Below, piece after piece: positions 24,729-33,951 of a stretch of DNA of 64,000 nucleotides. This DNA is from Mycobacterium lepraemurium (GTDB taxonomy: Bacteria; Actinomycetota; Actinomycetes; Mycobacteriales; Mycobacteriaceae): the NCBI GenBank assembly GCA_002291465.1, contig CP021238.1, positions 1 through 64,000 of the forward strand. The letters are read 5' to 3'. A program made the position numbers and the translations under genes. A model generated the notes under the pieces. That model saw only the letters and a program-made list of their open reading frames with translations, was not told where the DNA came from and ran no database searches. How positions within the stretch are numbered: the first letter of the stretch is position 1; each line of letters opens with the position of its first letter.

Positions 24729-26267
24729 TTAGTGGATCCGGACGATGATCTCCGAGTGGCCCAACCGGATGACGTCCCCGTCGGCCAACTGCCACTCCTG
24801 GACGGGTGCGTTGTTCACCGTGGTGCCGTTGGTGGAGTTCAGGTCCGACAGCAGCGCCACCTGTCCATCCCAGCGGATCTCCAGGTGCCGCCGTGAGACG
24901 CCGGTGTCGGGCAACCGGAACTGCGCGTCTTGGCCACGGCCGATGATGTTGGACCCCTCGCGCAGCTGGTAGGTGCGGCCACTGCCGTCGTCGAGCTGCA
25001 GGGTGAACGTGGTGCCGGTGGACCCGTAGCCGCCCTGGCCGTAACCGCCGTAGCCGCCGGCCTGTTGACCGTAGTCGGCGGGCTGACCGTACTCGTACTC
25101 AGAGCCGGGCGCCTCGGGGTAGCCGCCGCCCGGCGGGGCGTAGGTGGCACCCTGGGCGTGCTCGGCGTACTGGGTGTACTCAGCGGACCCGTAGTCCTGG
25201 CGGCCGTATCCCCCGCCCTGCGGGTAGCCCTGGTCGTAGCCGCCGCCCTGCTCCGGGTAGGCGGGCCGCTGCTCGGGCGGGGCGTAGCCGCCCTCGTCCG
25301 GGCGGGCCGGGCCGCGACCGTAGTCGCCGTAACCGCCGTAACCCTGCGGGCCGCCGGCCGGCTGGCCCGGCGGGGGGTAGCCGCGCTGGTCGGGATATCC
25401 GTGCTGCTGGGGCGGGTAGCCGCCGCGCTGGTCGGGATATCCGCCCTGCTCCTGGTAGCTCTGCGGCGGCGGGTAGCCGCGCTGGTCGGGATATCCGTGC
25501 TGCTGGGGCGGGTAGCCGCCGCGCTGGTCGGGATATCCGCCCTGCTCCTGGTAGCTCTGCTGGGGCGGGTAGCCGCCTTGCTCGGGGTAGCCGCCCTGCT
25601 CGGGGTGGCGGGGCGGCGGGTAGCCCTGCTGGGGTGGGTAGCCGCCCTGTTCAGGCGGGTAGCCGCCGCGCTGGTCGGGCGCACCCTGCGGCTCCGAGCC
25701 ACCGCGCGCGTCGCCCTGGGGACGCCCGTAGCGCTCGTCGTAGTACTCGTCGCCGGGCCGTCCCGGCCCCTGAGCCCCGCGGTAGCTCGAATTGTCAGTC
25801 ATTGGTGCTACTCCTCGTTCTTCGCCGAACGCGTTATTTGATTGTGGCCGGACGGGGTCGTCGACCGGCGGGCGGGGCTGGACATCAGGGTTGACAGCAC
25901 CACAGGCGCGGTACTGGCCGGTGCGCAGGCTCGACGACTGCTCGAACCGAACGACCACCTCACCATACGTTTGCCACCCCTGTTCGTGGATGTAGTCAGC
26001 CAAGTACTTCGCGAAAGCGATCGACGTGAGATCCGGATCGGCGCTGACCTTCTCGAAGTCGTGCATACCGAGGGTAATGACGTATTCGTTGGGGGCCAAA
26101 AGGCGATTTCCGCGCAGCTTCTGGACGCCGTCGCGGGCCTCGCGGCACAACAAGGCCTCGACCTCTTGCGGGACGATAGGCCCGCCGAACACGCGGGCGA
26201 ACGTGTTGTCGACCGCCGCCTCGAGTTTGCGCTCGATCCGCGCAACCAGCCCCCGTTGGCTACTCAT
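24729..26267 (-). CDS. fhaA: FHA-domain protein FhaA
   Basis: FhaA binds phosphorylated MviN (MurJ) and PknB and modulates peptidoglycan synthesis. The 512-residue product has an N-terminal FhaA_N (DUF3662) domain at about 1-125 ([19 protein letters not shown]). A long central low-complexity region rich in Gly, Tyr, Pro and Gln follows (about 160-410), then a C-terminal FHA domain ([29 protein letters not shown]). The central region includes a 96-base tandem duplication that keeps the frame. It is the first gene of the phosphosignalling operon; the region upstream to tRNA-Leu would hold its promoter. Confidence 0.95.
   Translation of the reverse strand: MSSQRGLVARIERKLEAAVDNTFARVFGGPIVPQEVEALLCREARDGVQKLRGNRLLAPNEYVITLGMHDFEKVSADPDLTSIAFAKYLADYIHEQGWQTYGEVVVRFEQSSSLRTGQYRACGAVNPDVQPRPPVDDPVRPQSNNAFGEERGVAPMTDNSSYRGAQGPGRPGDEYYDERYGRPQGDARGGSEPQGAPDQRGGYPPEQGGYPPQQGYPPPRHPEQGGYPEQGGYPPQQSYQEQGGYPDQRGGYPPQQHGYPDQRGYPPPQSYQEQGGYPDQRGGYPPQQHGYPDQRGYPPPGQPAGGPQGYGGYGDYGRGPARPDEGGYAPPEQRPAYPEQGGGYDQGYPQGGGYGRQDYGSAEYTQYAEHAQGATYAPPGGGYPEAPGSEYEYGQPADYGQQAGGYGGYGQGGYGSTGTTFTLQLDDGSGRTYQLREGSNIIGRGQDAQFRLPDTGVSRRHLEIRWDGQVALLSDLNSTNGTTVNNAPVQEWQLADGDVIRLGHSEIIVRIH
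25376..25567. repeat. 96-base tandem duplication inside fhaA
   Basis: Two almost identical 96-base units lie head to tail (about 25376-25471 and 25472-25567), each encoding 32 residues of the Q/G/Y/P-rich linker, with a shared [12 protein letters not shown] core. The period can be measured at the repeated GGGTAGCCGCGCTGG. Length is a multiple of three, so FhaA stays in frame. Copy number is likely to vary between strains. Confidence 0.85.
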
Positions 26268-26513
26268 GTTCTACCGTTCGCCCACACTTGCCCTCAGGTA
26301 TTGTCGGTGTGCGGCAAACGAATCACCCGGGTGCTGGTTCACTCCCGCATGGTATCGGGACAGCACGACGCCGCGGCACTTCCGAAATCGTGAGAACCGC
26401 ATCCACGCAGTTCAGGGGCGCGCCCGCGGGCATAATGGACGGCGGGCCACGGCCCCACTGCGGCGGGTCGGGAATCGGGCCATTACAGTGGTATGGCCCA
26501 TCGTTGTTTTTCC

Positions 26514-26596
26514 GGGCGAGTGGCGGAATGGCAGACGCGCTGGCTTCAGGTGCCAGTGTCCTTCGGGACGTGGGGGTTCAAGTCCCCCTTCGCCCA
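26514..26596 (+). tRNA. leuT: tRNA-Leu (CAG)
   Basis: This is a class II tRNA with a long variable arm. Acceptor strands GGGCGAG and TTCGCCC pair with one G-U, the anticodon stem CTGGC/GCCAG encloses CAG at 26547-26549, the variable arm is GTCCTTCGGGAC-like, and the T arm is GGGGG-TTCAAGT-CCCCC. CCA is not encoded. It corresponds to leuT next to fhaA in M. tuberculosis. Confidence 0.96.
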
Positions 26597-26614
26597 CACT
26601 GAGCGGTTCGACGA

Positions 26615-26646
26615 AAGGTCACGGCCTCCAAAGAGGTCGTGACCTT
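26615..26646. terminator. Hairpin terminator after tRNA-Leu
   Basis: AAGGTCACGGCCTC (26615-26628) pairs with GAGGTCGTGACCTT (26633-26646) over 14 positions with one G-U and a CAAA tetraloop. It lies between the plus-strand tRNA-Leu and the convergent minus-strand DinB gene, so it can stop transcription from both sides. Confidence 0.75.
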
Positions 26647-26692
26647 CGTGCTTTCCGGGGATCGGCGGCGCGGGCGTGCGCGCAGCCTCCCG

Positions 26693-27197
26693 TCATAGTT
26701 GGCGACGGATGTCGAGCAGGTGGTGCTGGGCTTCGTGTGCGGTGTGCACTGCGACCCAGCGCAGCGACCGCTCGGCGGTCACCGGGTAGTGGTAGACGAC
26801 GGCGCGGTCCCAGTCCCCCCGTCGTCAACCGGGCCAGCACATTGCCGAACAGCAATGCGGCGTCGGCGAGTTGGCGAGCCACGGTGCCGGGTTCCTGTTC
26901 GTTGTATCCGTCATGAACGGTGCGCTCCTCGCGGCCCATCGAGACGCAGTCGGCCCCATTCGTCCGCCGCGCCGCGAGCACCCGCTCGCGCTGCACCAGC
27001 AACACGTCCCGCAGGTGGCAACCGTATTCGAGCGGCGACCAGACACCATCACGCGGCCGAGAGCGGATGTCAATTGTATTGTCGCACAAGATCGTGACGA
27101 CCTCGGCCACTCGCGCGCGGACGTCATCGCCGGCGGTTGCGGCCTGCCGCAGGTCGTAAGCGAAACCGCATTCCCGGCACGGATCGGTCACCAGCAC
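26693..27197 (-). pseudogene. DinB-family protein, C-terminal frameshift
   Basis: The N-terminal 125 or so residues (TDPCRECGFAYDLRQA through WSPLEYGCHLRDVLLVQRERVLA) are the DinB-type four-helix metal-binding fold, with the expected His in the YGCHLRDV helix. At a run of six Cs (26815-26820) the frame shifts. The true continuation WDRAVVYHYPVTAERSLRW...HTAHEAQHHLLDIRRQL lies in the neighbouring frame and ends at TGA 26693-26695, taking the second metal-site histidines with it. The start is one of two GTGs at 27197 or 27191. A homopolymer sequence error is the main alternative to a real pseudogene. Confidence 0.65.
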
Positions 27198-27337
27198 ATG
27201 ATGGCAGACCGGGGCGCCGGGCGTCCGAGCGCCGTGAGCAGCCGACCGCTTCCGAAGTGGTTGGCGCCGTGGGTAAGCCACGCCGGCCTGGGCACGCCTT
27301 GGCCTTGGCCGCGGGGCGACACACACCACAGGTGTGC

Positions 27338-27356
27338 TGAGGGTAGCCTTACCTAA
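27338..27356. promoter_or_regulatory. IdeR iron box upstream of mbtL-like gene
   Basis: On the minus strand the 19 bases read TTAGGTAAGGCTACCCTCA, matching the IdeR consensus TTAGGTTAGGCTAACCTAA at 16 of 19 positions. It ends 12 bases before the ATG of the acyl carrier gene, the right place for iron-dependent repression. IdeR control of mycobactin genes is established in M. tuberculosis; binding here is inferred from the match. Confidence 0.75.
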
Positions 27357-27367
27357 ATCGCGTCGGT

Positions 27368-27643
27368 ATGGTCCGGGTACTGGCCTCCTCCAATCCACCA
27401 CTGCTCGGCGCCGCCGATGATCGGTTGGTCAGCATCCTTCGCGACGACCTGGACCTCAAATTCGAATCACTCAGTCCCACAATGCGTCTGATCGACGACC
27501 TGAGAATGGGCTCGGTCGCGTTCGCCATCAGCCTGGTCGCCATCGAAGAACGCTTCGGTACGCAGTTGAGCAAGGAAGACCTGCTGTATTGCACGCCCGT
27601 CGGCGACCTGCAGTCCGCGATCGCTGCCAGGGTCAACGCATGA
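27368..27643 (+). CDS. mbtL: Acyl carrier protein, MbtL-like
   Basis: This 91-residue acyl carrier protein resembles MbtL, which carries the fatty acyl group destined for the lysine side chain of mycobactin. The helix-turn around the phosphopantetheine serine reads DDLRMGSVAFAISLVAIEERFG, with S49 as attachment site; glycine replaces the usual aspartate before it. It lies directly under an IdeR box and overlaps the start of the mbtM-like pseudogene (ATGA), the mbtL-mbtM order known from M. tuberculosis. The gene looks intact, but its partner is broken. Confidence 0.8.
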   Translation: MVRVLASSNPPLLGAADDRLVSILRDDLDLKFESLSPTMRLIDDLRMGSVAFAISLVAIEERFGTQLSKEDLLYCTPVGDLQSAIAARVNA

Positions 27644-29126
27644 ATGTCCACGCCGCCGCGATGCGCGACGCGATTACCGCACGACCTGGTGGCCCTGGAC
27701 AAAGACTCCGACACATGGCGGGCCTGCCCCTGGCCCGAGGTGCACGGCATGGCCGAAAGCATCGCCGCACGTCTGCTTCAGCGGGACCGGCTGGGAGCCG
27801 TGGGCCTCGTCGGTGAGCCGACCGGCGAACTGATCGCCGCCATTCAGGGCGCGTGGTTGGCCGGCGTCGCGGTGTCCCTTCTCCCCCGGCCGCGGCGGGG
27901 CGCCGACCCGTCGGAATGGGCGCACAGCACCAGCAGCGCTTCGGCGGGATCGGCGTCGACACGGTGCTGAGTCATGGCGGTGTGCTGCGCACCCTGGCCG
28001 CCGCCGACTCCGCCGTTTCCGTTTGCGACCTGGCCCAGGCGGCTCGCACTCCGACGTCGACCGGCCTTGAGTACCAAGATGATTCGGGCGTTGCGATCCT
28101 GCAGGGCACGGCGGGCTCGACGGGGAACCCGCGCACGGCGGTGCTGTCGCCGGCCGCGGTGTTGAGCAATATGCGCGGCCTCATCGAGCGGCTGCGGCGC
28201 GACGGTGTTTCGGATCGGGCATGTTCGTGGCTGCCGCTCTACCACGGCATGGGGTTGGCGTTCCTGCTCACCTCTGTATTCAGCGGCATGCCACTCTGGC
28301 AGGCGCCGACGGGCGCCTTTTCGGCGGCGCCGCTGCGCTGGGCGGAGTGGCTGTCCGACAGCCAGGCAACGTTCACCGCTGGCCCCAATGCCGGCTACTC
28401 GATGATCGGCCGCTACTCGGGGAGGGGGCGCGACGTTGACCTCGGGGCGCTGCGGATTGCGATCAACGGGGGCGAACCGGTGGATTGCGAGGGGTTCCAG
28501 CTGTTCGCAACGGCGATGGCGCCGCTCGGCTTTCGGGCATCGGCCGCCACTCCGGCCTACGGGATGGCCGAGGCGACGTGTGCGGTGACGATGCCCGGCT
28601 GCGGAGAGGAATTGCAGATCGACGAGCGAACGGAATCCGGTGTCCGCCAACGGTATGTTCTGCCGGGCAGCCCATCACCGGGGTGCAGCTACGCATAGCT
28701 GCGACGGACCAACCGTCCGCTGAGGGCGCCGGGGAGGTCGAGATCCGCGGATCGTCGATGATGACCGGCTATCTGGTCGCCGGCGCGCTGGTCATCTGCG
28801 GTCGGTCCAAAGAGGTCATCACCGTTGCCGGACGCAACACCTTTCCCACCGAGATCGAACAGGTGGCCGCGCAAGTGGACGGCGTGCGGCACGGCGGCGT
28901 GGTCGCGGTGGGATCCAAATCCGGTGCAGCGCAATCCCGATTGCTGATCGTGGCCGAGTTCGCCGGAGCGGACCGTGATGTGACGCGCAGCGCCGTCATC
29001 AAGCGGGTCATCTCGGTCTGCGGGGTGACACCGGCGGACGTCGTGCTGATGCCGCCGGGATCGCTGCCGCGCACGGCGCCGGGCAAACTCAGGCGACTCG
29101 AGGTGCGCCGCCAACTGCTGGGCTGA
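27640..29126 (+). pseudogene. mbtM: Mycobactin fatty acyl-AMP ligase MbtM (FadD33) pseudogene
   Basis: The intact enzyme activates a fatty acid as acyl-AMP and loads it on MbtL. Homologous pieces run in order: [14 protein letters not shown], then in another frame [21 protein letters not shown] and [16 protein letters not shown]. After a shift near 27925, LQGTAGSTGNPRTAVLSP (the P-loop-like adenylation motif), SWLPLYHGMGLAF and AYGMAEATCAV follow. After a shift near 28665, QPITGVQLRI continues to GSLPRTAPGKLRRLEVRRQL. Between GYL and VAGALVICGRSKEV the usual TGDLGY segment is deleted. Three frameshifts plus this deletion abolish activity. Confidence 0.88.
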
Positions 29127-29278
29127 GCGGACGGTTTCGGCCGACCCGGCGGTTTTCGGCTGTAGTGAATTGACCGGTGCGCTCGCGCCAGTACCCTCAT
29201 GAACAGTTCGGGAGGGTTGCAGATGCGCGTCAGCACGCGGCGCCGGTGTGGCGATGAGCGCTCGGCCGCGAAGGTGCC

Positions 29279-30569
29279 ATGGGACTCCCTTACATAGATA
29301 AGCAGGCGCTGATCGCCGAAGCCGGCGGTGACCCGTGGGCGATCAATGCGAGCCTGCAGGCGGGCAGCCCGTCACAGATATCCAACCTGGCCGAAGCCTT
29401 TCACCGCGCGGGCCTCTGCACGCAGGAAACCGACAACGCGTTCCAGCAGGCGCGGTCACGATTCGATGCGGCCTGGAACCACCAGGACGGCGGTCATCCC
29501 ATCAACGACTCCGAGGAAGTGCAACGCGTCACGAAAGCCCTTGGGGTCCAGTCCTTGCAGCTGCCCAAGATCGGCGCCGACCTGGAAGGCATTGCCGCCG
29601 TGTTGGCCGAGGCGCAGAAGGCGGGTGCGGCTCGGATCGCCACCCTGGACGCCCAGTTGAAGACCATTTCCGACCTGGTGATCGAGGCGGTCGCCCTATT
29701 GAACGACAAGAGCCTCAGTCCTGCTGACCGGGATGCGCTGCATGCCCTCATCAACACATGCGAGAACGACGCGCTGCGCGACACCAAGGCGGCCCTAGCT
29801 GATCTGCAAGCGATCCGCAACGGCTACGCCGACGGGCTGCAAAAGTCGTTGAACAGCCTGCACGCCGAAGGGTATGACGGCGCGCCCCTCCATGGTGTCG
29901 ACGCCGACGGCGTCGCCCCGGCCTCTCCGGCCCAACAGGCCGCCTGGATGACATTCGCTGGGCCACCAATCGGGCCGTCCTGGACCAGATGGCCAAGGTG
30001 CGTGCCGCGCAGCGGGCTCTGGACAAGGCGATGGCCGGCGTCTATGCCCACGGGCCCGGCTCGCCGGAAGGCGAGGCCGCGAGCGCCCAGCTGCCCAAGC
30101 GCAAAGCCGGTCTCGCCCATGCGCTCGACGACCTCGGCAAGATTCCCGACTACACCGGCATCGACCCCGCGTCGGTGAATGTCACACCCGATGGCCACTT
30201 AATGTTCACCTACAACGTCAACGGGCAGCCCGTACAGGTTGTCGGCCAGCCCAAGAACGGGACGAGCGAATTCTTCGACCAGGCCACCGGCACGTACTAC
30301 ACCTTCAACGGAGGCAAGTTGACCGGAATGCGCACGTCCGATCCGGGGAAGGTGGAAGCCACCTCCGAGCCGTTGTGGACCGCCATCACGACCGCGGTAG
30401 GCGGAACCCGACCCGCCTTCCGCCCGGGTGGCACATTGAGCAGTCGGAGGTGGCGCCGTGGTTTCATCAGCCCGGCGCCGGTCAGCAGTACCGCATTATT
30501 AACGAAGAGGGAGAGACGGGCGATGCCGCGGAATTGGTCAGGTGGGGCTACTTGAGAAGGATTAACTAA
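29279..30569 (+). pseudogene. TNT-type toxin-like secreted protein, frameshifted
   Basis: About 430 codons span three frames. The N-terminal helical domain (MGLPYIDKQALIAEAGGDPWAI; NDSEEVQRVTKALGVQ; LPKIGADLEGIAAVLAEAQ) resembles the N-terminal module of mycobacterial TNT-related exotoxins. A frameshift near 29945 moves to WATNRAVLDQMAKVRAAQRALD and FDQATGTYYTFNGGKLTGM. Another near 30420 moves to PPGWHIEQSEVAPWFHQPGAGQQY and LVRWGYLRRIN, the typical end of a TNT (NAD-glycohydrolase) domain. The front half of the TNT fold is not visible, suggesting an internal deletion. The stop TAA overlaps the ATG of the immunity gene. Confidence 0.68.
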
Positions 30570-31045
30570 TGGTCGATTTCTCGCGCTTGTCGGTCAATTG
30601 GCATCGTTGGGGGCCCGCAATAGGTGGCGGTAATATCGGCGTCACCACAGACTGCGAAGACTGTGCAATTCGCTTCACAAGTACCGACTATTCTGTCCAC
30701 GCCCGTGAAGAACAAACTTGGTGGGTAGTCGATACGGTTAACGACCGTGGGCATCGCCGCAACGCGGCTGCCAAACTGTAGAATTTCGAGTTGGCCGAAG
30801 AGTATCTCATTTGGGACTGGGCCACGACGACGCGTTCGGACCTCGCATCTGGCCGTCTGGGCGCCGACCTTGCCAAGCAAGGATTCGCCCCGAAAATCGA
30901 AGTATCCAAAATCGACACGAAATACAAAATCTGCTCAGGTAACGATTGCGCCATCTTGTCTGGGGTGAACGCTACCATCTTCAGCCATTTGATCGATAAA
31001 TCGGTGGATCAGATCGAGCGGCTGATTACGGGTGAGCCCAGCTGA
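30569..31045 (+). pseudogene. Imm61-type immunity gene with one amber codon
   Basis: The frame of 158 codons starts in a TAATG overlap with the toxin. It reads MVDFSRLSVNWHRWGP, then TWWVVDTVNDRGHRRNAAAKL, a TAG at 30779-30781, and continues in the same frame NFELAEEYLIWDWATTTRSD to VNATIFSHLIDKSVDQIERL. The architecture matches the immunity factor of the M. tuberculosis TNT toxin (Rv3902c, Imm61 family): a WWV/WYV strand, a helix with a Y-L core, and a C-terminal helix. A single nonsense codon is the only lesion. Loss of immunity is tolerable because the toxin is also broken. Confidence 0.68.
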
Positions 31046-31409
31046 TCGTGTGGTAAACGCCGATTCAGCGGCCCGTCGCGCGAGGGGGCTACCAATGCCA
31101 CCCACTGCGGGGCTTCCGGCGTGACCGGATCTGTGAAGTCCTCGAGTTCGGATGCGCCTCGAGCACACGTGGCGTTGCGCTGAGCAGATGGTCAGAGAAG
31201 GCATCGCATAATCGGTCGAAACTGGGCAGCCGAACACCCGCTCAACGGTGTGCCGCCTGCGCTGCGAGTGCTGGCGAGCAGCGTTTAACTTCAGTGATGA
31301 ACCATTACCGGGCTGTTCAAACGTCCGCACGGCCTGGTCGGACCGATGGTCCGCGCGAGAAACAGATCGCGAAACACATTGTCACACCGCGTAATTGATC
31401 CCCACCCGG
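31046..31409. other. Non-coding gap with weak regulator-like remnant
   Basis: No intact gene is supported in these 364 bases. On the minus strand, around 31180-31280, scattered residues (HTVERVFGCPVS, then in another frame FDRLCDAFSDHLLSATPRVLEAHPN) vaguely recall the ligand-binding part of AraC-type regulators, but the match is too weak to name. Base composition is less GC-rich than the flanks near 31360-31410. Confidence 0.3.
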
Positions 31410-31826
31410 CTAGTTGGTTGTTGGTGGTGGTTGGGGTTGGAAGGGGTCGTACCACCACCCCTCGGCGCGTTCGCCGAGGGGTCTGGGACAGGGTGGGACG
31501 GAGGGTGGGGGTCTGGTCGGTTTGCGGGCCGGTGATCCTGGTTCCAGGTGCCGCCCGGTGGTGTCGGTGACGAGAAGGGCGTCGGCGGGGCCGGTGATGG
31601 TGAGCTCGCCGCGGTGGTGATAGGGGCAGACCAGGACCAGGTTGTTCAGTTCGGTGGGGCCGCCGTCTTCCCAGTGCTGCAGGTGGTGGGCGTGCAGGCC
31701 GCGGGTGGCGCCACGGCCGGGGATCGCGCAGCCGCGGTGGCGGTGTTCGAGGGCGCGGCGCAGCCGCCGGTTGATCACCCGGGTCGACCTGCCCACGCCG
31801 ATTGGTTGGCCGTCGCGTTCGACCCA
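31410..31826 (-). mobile_element. Fragment of a 13E12-family repeat element
   Basis: The 3-prime end of a mycobacterial REP13E12-type repeat gene interrupts the acetyltransferase gene. Only the HNH-nuclease end and proline-rich tail are present, and no terminal repeats or target duplication can be seen. The junction with the GNAT part is near 31826 (after LATILVEEA). Confidence 0.55.
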
Positions 31827-32018
31827 CGCCTCCTCGACCAGAATGGTCGCGAGGCCGCGTCCGCCGTACGCCGGATCGATTTCGGTGTGGTAGAAGACGC
31901 GCTGGTCACCGCGGTCATTGAAATCGGCCAGTCCCATGGGTTTACCTTCGACGGCGATGGTGTACTTGCCGTCCTGAAGGCTGACCGTGGTTTGTGCTCC
32001 GGTCTTATCGGTTGTCAT
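31410..32018 (-). CDS. Chimeric ORF: GNAT acetyltransferase N-terminus fused to 13E12 HNH fragment
   Basis: This uninterrupted 202-codon frame is a fusion. Residues 1 to about 64 (YTIAVEGKPMGLADF, VFYHTEIDPAYGGRGLATILVEEA) are the first two thirds of a small GNAT-type acetyltransferase, including the acetyl-CoA-binding GGRGLA. From about residue 65 it is the C-terminal HNH module of a REP13E12/DUF222 repeat protein (VGRSTRVINRRLRRAL, HAHHLQHWEDGGPTELNNLVLVCPYHH, ending FQPQPPPTTN). The usual CxxxC has become CAIPGR, losing one zinc ligand. The GNAT C-terminus and the 13E12 N-terminus are absent. Its ATG overlaps the pirin stop. Probably non-functional. Confidence 0.75.
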   Translation of the reverse strand: MTTDKTGAQTTVSLQDGKYTIAVEGKPMGLADFNDRGDQRVFYHTEIDPAYGGRGLATILVEEAWVERDGQPIGVGRSTRVINRRLRRALEHRHRGCAIPGRGATRGLHAHHLQHWEDGGPTELNNLVLVCPYHHRGELTITGPADALLVTDTTGRHLEPGSPARKPTRPPPSVPPCPRPLGERAEGWWYDPFQPQPPPTTN

Positions 32019-32597
32019 TTGTGCTTCCCTTTACTTTCCTGGATCGGTCGAGGCCGCAGTCGAGCGGTCGGCAACGGCGGGGCGGGCAGCCGGCTCAGCG
32101 CACCACGGTATCCCCGCGCCGCGCCGAACCGCTCGTCGCCGTACTCCCACAATCGGCGGTAACCGACGATGTCCTCGTGGCTTCGCCCGACGAAGTTCCA
32201 CCACATCACCAACTGTTCGGAAAACGGTGTGCCGCCGAGCAATAGCACCCGTCCGGGCGTCTCCCTGGCGTTGCGCAGCGCGCCCCGTCCCCAGGTATGC
32301 CAATTCGGCGACGGACAGGGGCTTCTCGTCGACATGAACTGCGCCCCCATCGCAGAGCAGCCCGTGTTCGAAGTCGGGGTCGACGTCGAGGTCCAGCTGG
32401 GCGCCGGCGCCGAGATCGACCTGGGCGCCGACCAGCGGCGTGAAAGTCCTTACAGTCGAACGGTTTCCGTGCAGATCGCCGAGAAACACCCGCGCCTGCG
32501 CGCCGGGGAGTGAGACCGGGGGCCGAACAACTCTCGCGCTCGGGCGAGCAACGTGCGCACTTCGTCGAGTTGCTGCTGCAGTGCAGAATCAGCCATG
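32015..32597 (-). pseudogene. Pirin-family protein remnant
   Basis: Minus-strand segments match the C-terminal cupin of pirins: ARVFLGDLHGNRSTVRTFTPLVGAQVDLGAGAQLDLDVDPDFEHG in one frame. After a shift near 32285, RVLLLGGTPFSEQLVMWWNFVGRSHEDIV and YRGALSRLPAPPLP follow in another. The upstream piece MADSALQQQLDEVRTLLARARELFGP starts at ATG 32597 in a third frame. The pirin N-terminal cupin with the iron ligands is missing, so the gene has lost half its length as well as its frame. It is joined to the GNAT/13E12 chimera by an ATGA overlap. Confidence 0.72.
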
Positions 32598-32678
32598 TCC
32601 CCACGCTACCCAGGCCATGACGGCCGCACAATTCACTGACTGCACAACTCGCCGAGCGGCTGCCGCTAGGCTTAGCCG

Positions 32679-33900
32679 GTGGCGATCTTCGGTCGGATGA
32701 CGGCGCGTCAGCGCCTCCGGAGAGCTACCCGGGAATCACTGTCGATTCCGGCCTTCAGCTCTCCCGTCGACTGCACCCCGTGGGTGACAGGCGGGCTGTG
32801 GCCTGCCGAATTGTCGACGGTCACGCCCGAAACCGCCACGCTCGCAGAGTATCTCAAGGCCGACCTGCAGCGAATTGCCAACGGCGCCAACGATGAATTG
32901 CGCAAGCTCAAGCGCGCGGGTATGACCGACACCGCCCGGCAGGCTGCCGAGGCGCGAGTCATCGAGCAGGCCCGCGCGCGTGCGGTGCGACGGGTCGAAT
33001 CGACGATCCGCTGCCTGCATGCGGTGCAAAGCGGCGCCCGGCCGCCGGCGCTCCTGCCGCCGACCCTCGGTGCTCCCGGCGCGGACTTGGAAAGGACGCA
33101 GGTGCTGCCCGCGGTCGGCGACGCCGAGCACACCGCCAGCCCGCCAGCGCAGCAGACGCCCGAAGCGCGTCCGCGACTGACCCGGCGGCGGGCGGCCGAG
33201 GAGCCCGCCGACAGCGGCCGGCACCACGCGCCGGCGGACCGCGACGAGCCGGCGACCGAAAGCCAGCCCGCCGTCGCCGACGCCGAAACCGCCTAGCCCC
33301 GCATCGAAAAGCCCACGTCCACAACGGCCTTCGACATCAACCGCTTGAACTGGCTGCTGGAATTCGTGGTCCGGCAAGAGCCGCGGCTGAATTGAGCGAT
33401 CGGCGATCGCGCCGACGGGACGACGATCCTGGTGACCGATCTCGCCCACGGGTGGATACCGTCGGGCATCGCCCTGCCGGCGGGCGTGCGGTTGCTGGAA
33501 CCCGAGCGGCGCAGCGGCGACGTGGTCGCGCTGATCGGCGAGACGGTACGCCGCGTCACCTACACACCCGGTGTTACGCTGCGCCGCTCGGCGGACTTCG
33601 CCGCCACGCAGTCGTCGTCACAGCCGCGTGAACTGCCTCCCATCGACGACTTGGCGACAGCCATCAGGCGCGCCATCCGTGGGCGCGGTCATCGTCGACC
33701 AGGAGGTCGACGTCTTGCGGGTGCACCTGGACACGGCCCGCTATCAGCTGCTGGTGCAGTATCCGAACGTCAACCTGGCGCTGCTGCTCAAGTGCCTGTT
33801 GATGGCCGCCACCGAAGGCATCGCCAGCGGCGACCCGGTGTCCGCGAACTACTACCTGGCCTGGTACCGCACTCTGGCCGCGCCGGCCTCCGGTGGTTGA
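32679..33900 (+). pseudogene. DUF5631/DUF5632 protein split by nonsense codons
   Basis: The first part is an open 205-codon frame (GTG 32679; MARQ-type start AIFGRMTARQRLRRATRES, SSPVDCTPWVTGGLWPAELSTVTPETATLAEYL, then a Pro/Ala-rich linker) ending at TAG 33294. The same frame continues INRLNWLLEFVVRQEPRLN, TGA at 33393-33395 where tryptophan is expected, then AIGDRADGTTILVTDLAHGWIPSGIALPAGVRLLEPERR. A deletion with frameshift near 33675 leads to VDQEVDVLRVHLDTARYQLLVQYP to the end. In relatives these are one protein of roughly 400 residues. The N-terminal half might still be made. Function unknown. Confidence 0.7.
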
Positions 33901-33951
33901 GCCGGCAACCCGTCGTATGAATTGACGCTGGTCGGAGGGGTCGACGATACT

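Noticed and set aside
25000..25800. Repetitive array resembling a CRISPR or satellite
   Set aside because: The repeats are in-frame codons for the Gly/Tyr/Pro/Gln linker of FhaA, with no spacers of constant length and no cas genes nearby.
29279..31045. A functional new toxin-immunity system
   Set aside because: Both genes are broken (frameshifts in the toxin, amber in the immunity gene), so it can only be a remnant here even if intact relatives are interesting.
31180..31280. AraC-type regulator remnant
   Set aside because: Only a few residues fit and they need a frame change; not enough to name a gene.
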